Below the pieces are notes generated by a model that saw only the letters and a program-made list of their open reading frames with translations, was not told the origin of the DNA and searched no databases. A program made the translations under genes and the position numbers. A stretch of 64,000 nt of DNA from Capniomyces stellatus (Eukaryota > Kickxellomycota > Harpellomycetes > Harpellales > Legeriomycetaceae): NCBI GenBank assembly GCA_001661515.1, contig LUVW01000016.1, positions 439,496-503,495 of the forward strand, in the 5' to 3' direction. Shown here in pieces: positions 11,279 to 24,158 of the stretch (position 1 is the stretch's first letter; each line of letters starts with the position of its first letter).

Positions 11279-13116
11279 ATGGAGACAATAGCACGAGAAG
11301 GATTTCGGAATTCCTTCCAATTCACAAAAAGCATAAATTGGTTTCCTGGGCACATGTCCAAAGGTTTACGGCAAATTAAGGACAATTTGAAATCAGTAAA
11401 CTTGGTGATAGAAGTACGCGACGCTCGAGTGCCATTTTCCTCAATAAACGTTCAATTTGAAAAGGCGATAGGAAAAACTAATAGATTAATCGTATACAAC
11501 AAATCCGATCTAATACCGCCAAAATCACAAGAAGTAAGGATGAAAAATATTACTTTTATACATTGCAAATATCCTGGATCTATGTTGCTATTGAATACAT
11601 ATAGCACAATAGCGTATAACCCAGAGTGATAAGGATACTTGATTGTATAAATCTTAGGATCTGCTAAATGCATTTAGCAAAACCAAAAACCAACGAATAC
11701 TTTTCACCAATTGCAAGAAACCAAAGTCAGCAAAGTCGATTATAGAATATGCAAAGGGTAAGTCCTTGGCCTCCTACTTTTTCTATCAGCTATAAAGTGG
11801 ACCCATACCACTTTACACTTGTATATCTATTGGACAATCTCATTATCATAATATGGTGTCCAAGACTCTAACATTAAAAGAAGAGTTCAAGGGTGAACAT
11901 AGTGCGCTTTTAATATAGTTGATACGCTATACCAGTAAAAAAATGTTTGTGTTAACATACGACTGCTTGGTAATAGAGTTATCTCAGCAGCAATCAAGTA
12001 TCGACTCGAGAATAACTGCGATGGTGGTTGGAATGCCAAATGTTGGAAAGTCCACTATTGTCAATGTGCTGAGGCATGTTGGTGTTAATAAAGGTATAAC
12101 ATCTTTAAAAACAATGTATTATTTATTTATAATTCTCTTAAATTATGCCGTTGACTGACTGAGAGACAACCTGTTAACACTACTAACACAACTCGACGTA
12201 ATAGGGAAAGCAGCAAAAACAGGCTCAAATCCGGGAGTAACTCGGACCTTAAGTACAATAATCAAGGTCTTTGACTCTCCAGACTTTTATCTATACGACA
12301 CACCAGGTAAACTTGGCTGTAGTTGAGGCTGTGGATTTGCTTTTACCCACGGTGCTTAAAACGCGTTTGATTTTCATTTTATACTTTTTTTTTGCCCTTG
12401 TACTATAAATCTAAAAAAAATGCTATGCAAAACGAAATGTCGTCTAAATAGGTGTCATGATCCCTCATATTGCAAACCCATTGGATTCGCTAAAAGTTGC
12501 TCTTACAGGTAATATGTCTATAATATGGTGTACACTAATCAACGAGAACTCAACTAAAAGCAAGTGACACAAACGTAGGAGGTATTCGTGACGACTTGGC
12601 AGACTATGAGGTGATGGCAGACTATCTCCTGTTTGTCCTCAACAGATTCAATAATCAAAGGCAAGTTTAGATTTTCTGATACAAGTTAAATATCAACAAT
12701 AATTGGGCATAACTTGGAAAGTATTATTACAATGTGCTAAACGCTAAACGCGAAATGCTAATTTATTTGTTTTACTTGTTTGAAAATACAGCTATGTTGA
12801 GGAGTTGGGACTGGAAGGTCCTACAGATAACATTTCAGTACTGCTCGAGAAAGTTGCATTCAGGATTGGTGCATTGCAAGCGGGCGGTGTACCAATACTG
12901 TCTGTAGCTGCGCGATTCTTTATTCAACAATATCGTAACGGGAAGTACGGCATGTATTGCCTGGATGATGTAAACGAAAACAGCGCAATTGAGGCTGCCG
13001 AGCTGATCAACCAAACAGATAACATAAGCAAAAACCAAAACAAAAGAATAGTCAAGGAGGCTCGTAAAGCCAAGTCCTTGGAAAGGCATAACCGAAAGTT
13101 ACAATCAAAGCTGTGA
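11279..13116 (+). CDS. MTG1: Mitochondrial ribosome-assembly GTPase Mtg1 (YlqF/RbgA family), 7 exons
   Basis: A circularly permuted GTPase that acts late in assembly of the mitochondrial large ribosomal subunit. Exons are 11279-11533, 11658-11757, 11977-12093, 12205-12306, 12452-12508, 12579-12660 and 12792-13116, 345 aa. The motif order is the permuted one: G4 NKSDL in exon 1, then G1 GMPNVGKST in exon 3, the G2 region NPGVTRT, and G3 DTPG spanning exons 4-5. The N-terminal segment INWFPGHMSKGLRQI and EVRDARVPFSS are family hallmarks. Exon 6 ends in a GC donor (AAAG|GCAAGT); the phases require it. The C-terminal domain ends in a basic helix. The N-terminus is short and only mildly basic, so a cleavable mitochondrial presequence is not obvious. 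Confidence 0.93.
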
Positions 13117-14198
13117 GTCTTACCTTTTATCTTGTCCAATAGTGGTTTTTTCTACAACCTTTATCACTTGAGGCTGTAGATATACATTTGTACACAAAGT
13201 TAACATCCTATGCCACCAAGCCTGTTTTATTTAACTGTTGCCTCTGTGGCGTAATATTATTTGGTTTAAACATCAAGCTCGCTTTTTAAACAGCATGGCT
13301 CTATAGAAACAGCCATCGTGTCTAACAATACTTTGGCTGAAAAGTTATGTCAAATTATACAGCCGTGCTGTGATTATTGTGTGCGCATTTCTTTTTCTTT
13401 TTCTTTTTTTTTGATTTTGACCACTAAATCATCAAAAGTAAAAGCAAGTGTGAATAACCCACCACATTGGGCCTCATTGCTTTTGCGACATTGTTGGCTA
13501 TTTATTAATATATTATTTTCTTGCTTTCTAATATTAAAATTGTAGCTTTTTATATAATTTGCTAAAGTAATTGTTGTAATGGTATTAAAGTTGATATAAA
13601 TTACTGAATTTGCATTCTAATTTGGCTGTGAATTTGCATTTTAATTTGGTTGTGAGTTTGCATTTCAAATAGGTTGTGAGTTTAAATCTTGACCCTTTTT
13701 TTTCTCTTTCCTATAGTCTTGCTTTTTTCTTCAAAACTTTCAGCATCATTTCACAACACCCCTGTTTATTCGCAAGTTGTATTACAAACTAAAAAGTGCT
13801 TTAAGGACAGAATTTTATTTGCTAACAAAAAAAAAGGTACTTTACTCTTCAAGATTACAAAAGGTAAAACTTGTAAAGTTGGGGGGAGGGCTGTAAGCTC
13901 GCACAACAAATCCTCGCTTGGATTCTTGATTTGAAAGCATTTCTCGAACCATTTGGGTTTTATTCTGTTATATATTATTTTCTGACAATTTCTGTTGAAT
14001 ATGTTGGCAGCCACTCGATGTTTTAAACAAATCAGTAAAAATAACAATTTGAAAAGTAATTTTACTAGAATGTTTAACTGCTGTTATGATTCATACATGA
14101 GACTTTAATGACAATTTTTTCTTCAGCTGCTGCCATTTTCACCACTATAAACTTGCGTTTTTTTTTTGTTGAATTAATTGCAATTAGAAAATATCAGA
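13117..14198. other. Intergenic spacer with a 24-bp minisatellite
   Basis: About 1.1 kb between MTG1 and the nucleotidase gene. The open frames here (for example 13689-13934) have no domain. The only structure seen is the short tandem repeat at 13608-13679. Confidence 0.6.
13608..13679. repeat. Three tandem copies of a 24-bp unit
   Basis: Units begin at 13608, 13632 and 13656 with the pattern ATTTGCATTNTAATTTGG followed by NTGTGA. Copies 1 and 2 are nearly identical; copy 3 is more diverged. Confidence 0.75.
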
Positions 14199-15835
14199 AT
14201 GAGAGTAGTTGGTAATGAATACTCAACCGGTGGGACGGTTAGCAATGAGAAAATGAACATTGAAAAAGTAAAGAACCCAAAGGAATACGTTATGTTTTTT
14301 GACATTGACAACTGCCTATACCACAGAAACATAGGAATCGAGAATTTCATGAAAGACAAGTAAGCTAAAAAAGAAAATTGCTGTAAACTTATATGAGCTT
14401 TGTGTATGGAAAAGTGATCAAGGAAATGATTTATTTAGTCCAACCCACTATTTACTAAAATTACGCTCTATAATTGCCAGAATATTTGCATACGGACGAT
14501 CGATTGGGATTCCTAACGAGTATGGTAAGAAGAACTATTGCAAAAACATGCGTGTACTTCCAACATTCTCAATTAGCGGGATGGATATGGCCTTTTTAGT
14601 TTTTGATGCGTGCTGTTGTTCTCTGATTACGATATTGAAACAAATTACAATATCCTATTTTGGCATGATCTCAAAAAAGTTGACTTTTACTTTAAAAATA
14701 GTTGAAGAACTGAACCTACGATACACCAAGGACTACGGACTTTCAGTCAGAGGCTTGATACTTCACCACAGTAAATACTTTTTCCTGTTCTGCTTTACTT
14801 GAAGTGCTGGAATAGAAATGACTACAATTTAAACTAAAACTAAAATCAAAACTAAAATTAATACTAAACTTAAACTTGAATCAACAATTTTGATAGAAAT
14901 CGATCCATTAGACTACGGTAATTGCTTCAACAATTGACAGTTTGGTATGCCACATCATCCATTTACTCGGCTCAAACACTAATTGCTTTAACTTTTTCAA
15001 CTTCCTAATGCTTTAACAGATAAAAATGTCGACCAAAGTCTTCCTATTGAAGAACTGATTAAAGCAGACCCAAAACTTAAAAAGATGATTAGCTCTTGCA
15101 TTGCACGTAGATGGGCCTTCACCAATGCAGGTCTTCCAGTAAGCAGTTATTGATACTTTTTAGAAATTTTGCATTATATTTTTATGTTTAAGAAAAAAAG
15201 AAAAAAAAAACATAAAAAGTGGAATTAGGAAAGGCAATTGAGTGTTTTTATAACAAGTGTTGATTGGTGTAAATACCATTAGCATGCAACTAGGGTATTG
15301 AAGGCACTTGGTGTTGAGGATTTGTTTGAAGGGATTGTTTACTGTGACTACTCGGTGCCAAACTTTACTTGCAAACCAGGTATTATACAGGCTTGTTTAC
15401 TTTTATTGTGATTTATACTTGATCTTTCTCTTCTAATTTAAACAAGATGTAGGTATTGAATAGATTAATGATATTACAATGATAGACCAAGAATCATACG
15501 AGATTGCAATGAAGAGAGCTGGTATTTCAGATGCTAGCAAGTGTTTTCTAGTGGACGATTCAACCAAAAATGTGATTGGGGCCAAGGTAATTTGACTCGA
15601 GCTCTTGATCGGATTGATATAATGGCGATGACTATAACTGTTTTTTGTATTACTTTTTATACTTTAAACTTGATGGAGCTTTAGTAATAACATATTCTGT
15701 GCTTTTGGTTGTATTTAGAAAATGGGTTGGACTGCTATTCATGTAACATCGGATAAGGAAGTAAATGCCGGAGACCATCAAATAGAAGACATTTACGAAT
15801 TGTCAGACGTAATTCCACAGATATTTGACATCTAG
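14199..15835 (+). CDS. SDT1: HAD-family pyrimidine 5'-nucleotidase, Sdt1/Phm8 type, 8 exons
   Basis: Dephosphorylates (pyrimidine) nucleoside monophosphates in nucleotide salvage. Exons are 14199-14359, 14481-14524, 14702-14770, 14897-14917, 15020-15138, 15283-15379, 15486-15586 and 15719-15835; 242 aa. HAD motif I is FFDIDNCLYH (nucleophile and acid Asp), motif II FTNAG, the motif III Lys lies in TCKP, and motif IV is LVDDS. The family-specific segment YTKDYGLSVRGL precedes the helical cap. A roughly 25-residue hydrophilic extension comes before the first core strand. Exon 4 is only 21 nt; the phases of its neighbours require it or something equivalent. Without an alignment I cannot separate Sdt1 from the lysophosphatidate phosphatase Phm8. 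Confidence 0.9.
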
Positions 15836-16179
15836 TACATGGCATTTAGGGTTATTTGGCATTTAGGGTTATTTGGTATTTGATATCAGATACTGAATCA
15901 TAACAATGTAGCACCATTGACAGTTTTTTTAAAAAATAAAATAAAAAAGTATTCCGTTTATTATTTTTTTAGTATTTAAATAAGTTGCAAGTCTAAATAA
16001 AACAAGTGGGCAGTTAGAACTAATCAAACGTGTATAACCCACTTGAAAAGTGCCAATATATGGTAAATAAAAAGGCTAAAATTTAATAGCAGAGTATAAA
16101 GAGGGAAGGGGAGGCAGTAAATATGTAATTGCTATAAATAAATATGGAGATACATAACTTTACAAACTATACAAACTGA
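15836..16179. other. Convergent spacer with a short direct repeat
   Basis: Between the nucleotidase and transporter 3' ends. Two tandem copies of GGCATTTAGGGTTATTT start at about 15840 and 15857, followed by a partial third. Nothing else is seen. Confidence 0.6.
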
Positions 16180-18258
16180 TCATCTGAAAAGATCGCTGAT
16201 GTTCATGGACAAACATATAGTCATGACACAGATGCCGTACGCAGCTAGGAGGGCAGCACCAATTTTCCTGACTGACCAATGATCGTATTCGTTCAGTTTA
16301 CAATACAGAACACCAGGCAAAATAAACGAAATGGTGGTAGAGCCAGTAGACCCAACAAATGACAGAATTAAGCTTAGACTTCTAACAGTGATCGCAACTA
16401 TGTAACTAAAGACCAGTAGACATGTTGTGATGGTGATGTAGAGATCTGTTGAAAGCTCATGGATTTTCAAAGCGGGGCCTGCAGAGTTCCTTTCTATGTC
16501 GATGCTGTCATTTCCCGAGTTGTGGCTGTTGGGGCCGCCAACTTGGACAGTGTTATTGTCTGCACGATTGGCTGTGCGTCTGTTGCGTTGAATATCCAGT
16601 GATGGCTGATTAACGCCGTAGCTAGGAATTCCCTGATATTCAACATTGGGAGTTGTGTCGTTTAAGCTGCGGGGAGATGCTTGCTGGCGTGTACTGGTGC
16701 TTTTGCTGGCCATGGACATCACGATTCTGCCTAATGAAGCTCGTGCAGGATGACATTGCAGTGGGTACGCCGAAATAACAAACAAGGCAACGGCCATTCG
16801 ACAAAACTTGAACAGTGTACTCGATGGATCTATTATCCAATCCAATTCAACAACAATAATTAGCGTCATACTTCCCCATTAGCAGTCAGAATATAGCTCT
16901 GGTAACCGCTACTCGGCCAGATTCACTGTGGCATTTAGCAATAGCAACAACAACAATAAAAAACATAATTATACAGCTGGCTTACACAAAGTAAGAATAT
17001 TTTCGGCTGTTTTCGATCCAAATGTCAAGTACCCCAGTATTCCAACCCACTGGTAAATAGATGAAGAACTGAAGATAGAAAGCTTGATAATCCTATTCAA
17101 CTGGCTTGGTGAGTTATCCCTAAGCTCATTGTAGATTGAGAATATCTATACAAACAAAAATTATTTTATTTATTATAATTGGCACACTTACAAACTACAG
17201 CCACAACCACAACTAAAGTTTCAAAATAAAACATTCAAAAAAAAAACAGATGAACTTTGTACGTAATATGTGCGTGTAAACAGACAGACTTACGTTTTGG
17301 TGGCATGTAAAAGCAAACACAAACAGCGGCAAAGTTGACAAAATCTCGGTGCTCCAGTTTATAAGCCTTATTTCGCCCCTGGGAACGGTTTCTCTCTCAG
17401 AATCAAAGTAGAAACTGGTTACTACAAAGATTAGATAAATGACAGCAAACAGTGCGACTAAACTGGTGTACTTTAAAGCGTCAAGTCGTTTTTGAAACGC
17501 TAGTGGTATCATTGCAACAATGGCCACTGTGATCCACAAGCTCCGGCTTGCCAGTATCGACTCTGCTGAAAACCCAAAAGCTATCAGTACCTGAGGCATC
17601 AAGTCTCCAAAAATTATCAGGTACGAAACAGAAACTCCAAAACATTTTATTGCAATCGCGGCATCAAACAGAATCGCTGCCTTTGGGTACGTCAGCTCCG
17701 CTACAGAAAAAAACGATGCCCTCCTATCGGGGATTTCCTCTGCGCAGCGTGCCAGTAGATATAGCCCAAATCCCGAGGTCAGACCTGAGAATACTATCAT
17801 CAGCGAACCGAGCAACAAACCAACCACTGAAAGTGCAAACGGCTAATTATTGAAAATCAAAAAAAATAAATTATACCATTGTTAATATCCTAATCCTTAG
17901 TGTCAATACTACTTAACATTGATGTTGCTATTGCTGTCATTGCTACTGATTCAAACAACACGTTATACCAAAAATCAAATCAGAACAAAAAAAAAAAATT
18001 CGAAATATAAAAGTAGTCATACAATCAAACAGCCAAGCACAGCTATATTCTTAAAAAGCAACTTACCATTGCCAACATTCCAGAGCCTAAAATAGTATTG
18101 CATAGATTCACTGTAGACGAAAAAACTGTGCCAGTGTGGCTTCTAGAATCAATTATTGACAGTCCGTCCTCCTCCGCGCGATCAATTGTGCTGTTCCGAG
18201 AGTCAATCACCCATTGGGATACACTGTCTCTATTTAATGTTGTGGAATCGATTGCCAT
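16180..18258 (-). CDS. Vacuolar-type amino acid transporter (AVT5/6/7-like, SLC38 group), 4 exons
   Basis: A membrane protein of the amino acid/auxin permease family, expected on the vacuole to move neutral or acidic amino acids. Exons are 18067-18258, 17294-17842, 16986-17145 and 16180-16829; 516 aa. After a hydrophilic N-tail of about 45 residues the first helix has the family motif NLCNTILGSGMLAMPFA (spanning intron 1). About ten further hydrophobic segments follow, with GYLTFG, NILTLYP (spanning intron 3) and ISAYPLQCHPAR in helices 7-8. A Ser/Asn-rich hydrophilic loop of about 110 residues interrupts the C-terminal half, as in fungal Avt5-7 proteins. The last helix ends near NISDLFR. The substrate cannot be decided from sequence. 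Confidence 0.88.
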
Positions 18259-20061
18259 GGTTGCAAATTGTATTGAAAGACTAAAGTGCTCTTGTGTATG
18301 TTTTATTCAGTCTAAACAAACACGCCTTTTTTTCTTGTTCCTATAATCCCTGATTTCGCTTAAATTGCTAAACTTGAAGAAGGAAGGAGAGAAAGAAGGA
18401 AGGGAGAGGTGGAAAAAAAAACAAGTTTGCTGTGAGTCTTGGGTTTAACTGTTGGTATCGACGAATAGTAAATGTATATTTGGCGATTAATAAAGACTAA
18501 AGTGTGTGCTGCTGAAAAAAAGGAAATAAAATTAAATTAAAAGAGATAGAGTAAGCACTTTTCTGTTTAGATAATGTTTTGGTTTTGTTCAAATTGTAAA
18601 ATGGAATAAAGATGTTTAATTTGGATTATATATCAAGGTAAGGTAGTGCTAGGCTTTTGTGGGAGAAATAAAAGTATGCATTTCATATATCCAAGACAAA
18701 AGTCCAAGTGCAGGTCAAGTTCAAGTTCAGAATTTAAGAAAATAAACACTATACTAGATAACAATAAAAGCTTTTAAACGTTGTTTTGTGATTGAAGGGT
18801 TTTTAAAGCTGGGAACAGAGAAGATATCAGTGTGGTGTGGTAAATTTTATTTTTTTTATAGTTGTGTTGCGATTGGACTTTTTGCTTTTATTAGTTAGTA
18901 GTAGTAATAGTAGTAAAATATTGGCTTTGTGTATAATGCAAAACGTTCTAAACTTACATAAACTCCAAAAACCAAAAATTTCTACTAGCCTAGGATTCAA
19001 AATAAATGTGGCAACAAACATTGGCTAACCCGACAGATTAATATTGAGTGATACGGTGTTTTTATTCGACAGGAAAAGTCATTGCTTTTTTATTTGCACA
19101 AGTCAGAGTTGAGACTAATCACCAGACTTTTTTGGTGGGATTGAGGATGGAAAAGAATAAAGAAAAAAAAGGAAGAAAAAAAAGGTTTCAGATAATATAT
19201 TAATCCCAGATTACAAATATAAACATCAAAAGTAAAAAAGTTGTGGGAAAAAAAAAATTAAAATTAAAAATAGATAAAATAAAAAAGTTCAACAAAGATT
19301 CAACCAGCTTTGCGTTGATTTTGAAACGGAGAGCAGCTCTTAAAAGGCTTTTGTCACATGAGTTTATGTTATAAAAGTATGCACAATTTCTTTTATACAT
19401 TATATAAACAATGAGAATATACTTATCCCAAGATAGATTATCAAACTTAAAATGGACAATCCTTAGGATCTGGATAAAAAAGTCAACAAAGGGTGTCAAG
19501 CAGTTGCAATGAAGCGGGAATAGTGTTGATGGATTATAATCAAGACAATTGACAGAGTAAGGAAAGATAAAAACCTTATGATCGTCAAGCTTAAAGCCCA
19601 GGAATATTAAGCCATTGTATTTGATTGGTAGTAAGGGAAAATAGTCAAAGTAAAGCAAAGCAAAGCAAAGCAAAGTTCAAGTTCAAGTTCAAGTTCAAGT
19701 TCAAGTTCAAGTTCAAGTTCAAGTGTAGAAAATAGCTCAATGAAATTAAAAAGAAAGTATTGTAAAGTAGGGGGTTGGGTTGATAGCAATTAGCAATAAT
19801 GAAATGGTTAATATTGGATGTGGTTGGCTAGGCAAACTTAATAGTAATGAAGAAAGAAAGAAAGAAAAGGATTAAGGATTGAGATGATTAAATAGTAAAA
19901 AAATTGGAGTATTACCAAGAGGAAAAAAAAAGTAGTTAAAAGTAATAATGATAATAGTAATAGTAATAGTTATGGTAATGGTGATGGTAATGGTAATGGT
20001 GATGAATAATGAGTAATTGGACCAGCCTCAACTTATGCCATGACGCAATTGGTAATGATGG
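18259..20061. other. Intergenic spacer with simple repeats, no gene
   Basis: About 1.8 kb, very AT-rich. It holds the AAAGC/AAGTTC repeat block (19652-19724) and a trinucleotide-like TAATGG/TAATAG tract at about 19940-20010. The ORFs on either strand (for example 19200-19673) are low-complexity and follow the repeats. Confidence 0.65.
19652..19724. repeat. Compound microsatellite (AAAGC)n-(AAGTTC)n
   Basis: About five copies of AAAGC run directly into about eight to nine copies of AAGTTC. On the minus strand it reads as repeated Glu-Leu codons inside a spurious ORF. Confidence 0.85.
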
Positions 20062-21660
20062 TTAAGGGGATCTGATGGAGTTTAGGCCAAAGGAGTTGTC
20101 GGAGCCATTGCTCAAAGTAGGAGAGCATTTGAAGTTTGAGTTGTAGTCGAGATATGAGTTAGAGATTGAGATGTTGTTGTTGTTGTTGTTAGAGTCGGTT
20201 GATGAATGGATTGAGTTTTTAAGTAATGATTTGGCAGAAATGGTGGAAGTTGGGTCTAAGTTGGAAGAGGTAGTTTGAATGTGTTTAAGAGAAGTGACAG
20301 AAACGGGGAATGCAGAGATGTCATTGGAGAGAGATGTGAGAGAGCTCAAGTTGTCAGATTTGTCGAGAGAAGAGTTGCTGCTGTTAGAGATGTTTGATTG
20401 GTGGGAATCAGAAGGTTTGGGGTCCTTGAAGAAGTCAGAGTTTGAGGAGGAGTAAGTGGCGGGGCTGCTGGTTGGGTTGGAAGAGCGGACACCGAGGGGG
20501 TTCTTTGAGTAGCTTAGACGGATGCCGGTGGTGGTGGAGGTGGACAGCATGCGGCCGTCATACTCTCTAAGCGCAAGCGTTGCACATGTGATGTCCTTGA
20601 ACTCGACAAAGCACATGGGGCTTAAAGTAGGCTTTGTGCGGAAACAAAGTCTCTTGTACCCGTGGGCGTTTTGGAAAATCCGTCTGATTTCGTACTCTTT
20701 GGTTTGTACCGAGAGGTTCCCCACATACAGGGTATTGCATGGCGGGTTGAGGTCGGCTGTGTTTACGCTGCGCGAGGTGGTCATTTGGGTGGTGAGGCCT
20801 GGTGCTGGAGTAACCACTCCTGCGGTAAACATCCCGCTGTTCATTGAGCTTATTGGGCTTGAAATGCTGGTCTGGATCCCAATCGAAGTCAATGGTCCTC
20901 TTGAGTTGATGTTCAGGTTTGCAAAGCGGGTGCGTAGTGGTGCAAGGTCAAGAGGCCTTCTGGAAAACAGCTTTTGGTCCGAGTTGCTTTTGCACTCTGG
21001 AAGTGGCTTCAGCAGTGAAAATCCCCCCGAAAGAACTGCATCATTCTCTGGTGTTGGGTTCCGGTTTATCTGCATATCATTCTGCCCCCCAAACGACCCA
21101 ATCGAATCGTTGTACGAGTCTCTGCCAATCATCGAGTCCCCATACAGGTCATGTGTTCTAAAAAGCGGCGCCGACAAAAGCGATCCCTCCCCAAAGCTGT
21201 TAAATCCTCCCCCTGTGTTTATGTTCAGATTCATTGGTCTAGACGATGTTAGCCCTGATAGCCCATAGTCTCCAAATCCACGCGAGCCCGTTGTGTACCC
21301 TGGGCTTGGCTCCTGTCTCTGCTGGCTGTTATACTTTGTTACCAGCCCACGTCGAGTGTGCAAATTCTTCTTTGCAAGCTCTGCTTTTAAAACCCCGTCT
21401 GAATCTGCATCAATTTTACGCCCTGTCAGCAAATCTCTTGCCTCAAGTGCCTCCAGCTTCGATCGAAACTTTGCAAACCCTATTATCTTGTTGCTTGAAC
21501 TGTTTGCTCCATCCTTCTCAATCGACTCTGCACTTGGATGCTTGAGAATCGCTGCTTCAAACCCTAGCGAAAACGTAAACATGTTTTGGAACTCTCTCTC
21601 CTTTATGTCTTCTGGGAACCCAACCACAAAAATTGTAGTGATCTCTGTTTGCTGATACAT
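20062..21660 (-). CDS. WHI3: Whi3-like RNA-binding protein with two RRM domains
   Basis: Single exon, 532 aa. The Whi3 family binds mRNAs such as G1 cyclins and controls the cell cycle and local mRNA positioning. The N-terminal divergent RRM begins ITTIFVVGFPEDIKEREF (about residues 8-95). The C-terminal canonical RRM has RNP2 LYVGNLSV and the RNP1-like segment MCFVEFKD, with LRLYF-type residues replaced (about residues 308-395). Between them is a long Ser/Gly/Asn-rich linker, and the tail is Ser/Asn-rich with a run of five Asn: low-complexity regions typical of condensate-forming Whi3 proteins. The usual polyQ tract is absent. The large gene-free 5' region upstream could suit a regulated gene. 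Confidence 0.88.
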   Translation of the reverse strand: MYQQTEITTIFVVGFPEDIKEREFQNMFTFSLGFEAAILKHPSAESIEKDGANSSSNKIIGFAKFRSKLEALEARDLLTGRKIDADSDGVLKAELAKKNLHTRRGLVTKYNSQQRQEPSPGYTTGSRGFGDYGLSGLTSSRPMNLNINTGGGFNSFGEGSLLSAPLFRTHDLYGDSMIGRDSYNDSIGSFGGQNDMQINRNPTPENDAVLSGGFSLLKPLPECKSNSDQKLFSRRPLDLAPLRTRFANLNINSRGPLTSIGIQTSISSPISSMNSGMFTAGVVTPAPGLTTQMTTSRSVNTADLNPPCNTLYVGNLSVQTKEYEIRRIFQNAHGYKRLCFRTKPTLSPMCFVEFKDITCATLALREYDGRMLSTSTTTGIRLSYSKNPLGVRSSNPTSSPATYSSSNSDFFKDPKPSDSHQSNISNSSNSSLDKSDNLSSLTSLSNDISAFPVSVTSLKHIQTTSSNLDPTSTISAKSLLKNSIHSSTDSNNNNNNISISNSYLDYNSNFKCSPTLSNGSDNSFGLNSIRSP

Positions 21661-22883
21661 TTTTTCTTTTCTTTTTTTCTTTTACTTTTACTTTCAATTG
21701 ATTTGTTTGCTTGTGACTTTTGTTTTTTTTTTCAAATATAAAAACGATTAATATCCTTATTTGATATCGCTGATGAACACTGTTGTCTTCTTTTAATGCT
21801 TGTTATATCTTTAAAGTTATGGCAAATAACCGTGTGGTCAACAATATGTTTAATAGTGCCTTAATTTCGAGGTTCTTTCCCTTTTTCGATAATTACTTGG
21901 TTGATCTTAATGTGTTCTTGATGATTTACCAATGGCCGTATTATAATAAACTGGTAGCCGGTAACTTGTTCTTTATTCAACGTTTGATGTGTTTCTTGTA
22001 TTAGTATTTTGTTTGTATTTTTGTTTAGTTATTGTTGCAATGTTTAGGATTTTGATCGATTTTCTTTCTTAATTTCCTCCTTTTGTTTAATCTACTCTAT
22101 ACTTTTATTTGCCAATGTAAAGGATTTGCCCAATTGTGCTTTTCGCTGGTATGATTACCTGATGTGAAGGAGGGTGGGAGGGTGTGATGGGTTTTAAAAT
22201 ATATATTAAATAAAAATAAAACTAAGATTCCTAGCAAAACTTTGAGCTTTTAGTTAGTTTTGAATAATTAATTATATCAATGATAATACCTATAACCCCT
22301 ACCAAGCTGTTATGTATATTTAGCGGTATAGCTTGTATGTTTATTAGTATTGCAAAGTGCTGTGCTAATGTCAATGGACTTAAAAAGAGTGTTGTGTGGA
22401 AACTATAAAGCTTTATGTGATATGACAGGGAAATACTAGCTGATTTATTTTTAAATTGTAGATTATACAGGATTCGGTTTATCAAGGTTTTATCCAGACA
22501 TATCAGCTATTATATAAATGTTTTCTCAATTAATTCTCGGTTTCACTTTTGGAAATGTGCTGATAATAATGTTAATGTGCTTCTATTTACTTTTGGTTTT
22601 TTCGTCTCTTTTCTTTTCTTTTCTTTTCTTTCCACATCATCAGTTGTTGTGCTTGATTGCTTTTTTTACTCCCCCCCTTTTGCCTTTGCTTTTGCTTTTT
22701 AATTTTTTTTTTTTTTAATTTTTTTTTTGCTTTATTTACTTCCTTTCTGTTCCTTTCCTTTTGTTTTTTATTTTACTTTTTTTTCACCTCCTTCCCTTCA
22801 ATAAGTTTTTTTTTTTGTTTTCTTTCCAATAATACGCCTTGATTCCTTTGTTCAATTAATTTTTTATCAAAAAATCGCAATAG

Positions 22884-22940
22884 TAAAAAAAAAAAAAAAA
22901 AAANNNNNNNNNNNNNNNNNNNTAAAAAAAAAAAAAAAAA
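22884..22940. other. Poly-A tract with 19-N gap
   Basis: A poly-A run on both sides of N bases at 22904-22922. It looks like an assembly join in a homopolymer. Confidence 0.9.
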
Positions 22941-24106
22941 AACTGTGCATTTAATCCTTCCAATAAGTGAACGATCTATTTCCAACTATTTGAAGCAGTG
23001 AAAACAGGCTTTTTCAATTATTACTAAATTTAATAATATAAATCTCCCATACCATTAGCCTTAATCAATGCAGTTATTACAAGATATAAGGTAACAGGCT
23101 GTTAGTTTTCTCTTTGTTAAATACTTGTAGTTATGTTTGTATTTGTAATTACTTGACGCTATTGGCCTGACAACCCATTTACCTTTGCCTTTATATCTAT
23201 TGATTTCTAAATCCAAACCATTAAATCCTCATTTTGGATTTTTTTTATTCTTTTTATCATTTTGAAACCAATTGTTTGTAAAGAGTTTTTTTTTTCTTTT
23301 TTTCTTTTTTTGCCTTTTACACTTTTTTTCTTTTTGCCTTTTACACTTTTTTTTCATACAACATTACATCACCTACATTACGTTCATTTGTGGAAAGTAA
23401 AGAAAAGCCATCCAATCATCCAATCTACTATTTGACGGCTGTGTTTTAAGCTTTTTCCGCGTCTTACTCTCTGATTTTCAAACGCCAGACAATGCCCAAG
23501 CTTTTGCCACATTGAAGCTTTCCAACAAGCCAAGTCTACCGATTTTTAATCCAAAAATACGCTAACTGTATCCACAAAACAAATCATTAACGCACAATTT
23601 ACGATTGTTCACTACTCGATTCTAAGTTCAATGGTAAATACCCTTGCAATTACTTCCTATTGTACTAGCTGCCAATTCCCCTCCCCTCCAAAGTTGGTGT
23701 TGAAAATACAAAAGGACGCAGTTAATATTTTTTTTTTCTCTCTGTATAATGCTTTGGTTCTTTTTACTCAGCCTTAAAAGAGCCTTTACATTGACCAACT
23801 GGCCTCGTTAGCTGAGCGCCATTTTTGTATAATGTTTATGCTTTTACATTTAGTTATAGTGCAAAGATACTTTAATTTATAATCAATATGCCTTCAAAAC
23901 AATTCTCCTATTATCCGCCATTTATTTAAACGTTATCTTTTGTTTTTCACTTAAAGAGGACAACAATAGCAGAAATTATTTTGAAGAAGATATATTATTT
24001 ATTATCCTCGTTCACATAATCCAGCTATAATGACTACCACCAGTTATACCTACACTAAAGACTAAAACAAACTAAACTCGGTTAATGAAACAATATTTAA
24101 AACAAA

Positions 24107-24158
24107 GATGTAAAACAAGGGTGTAAAACAAGAGTGTAAAACAAGGATGTAAAGAGAG
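24107..24158. repeat. Four tandem 13-bp units
   Basis: The unit GRTGTAAAACAAG starts at 24107, 24120, 24133 and 24146; the last copy diverges at its 3' end. Confidence 0.75.

Noticed and set aside
13689..13934. ORF of 81 codons between MTG1 and the nucleotidase
   Set aside because: No recognisable motif, AT-driven composition, and no supporting splice or start context.
15840..15878. TTAGGG motifs suggesting telomeric repeat
   Set aside because: Only two copies embedded in a 17-bp direct repeat; not a telomeric array.
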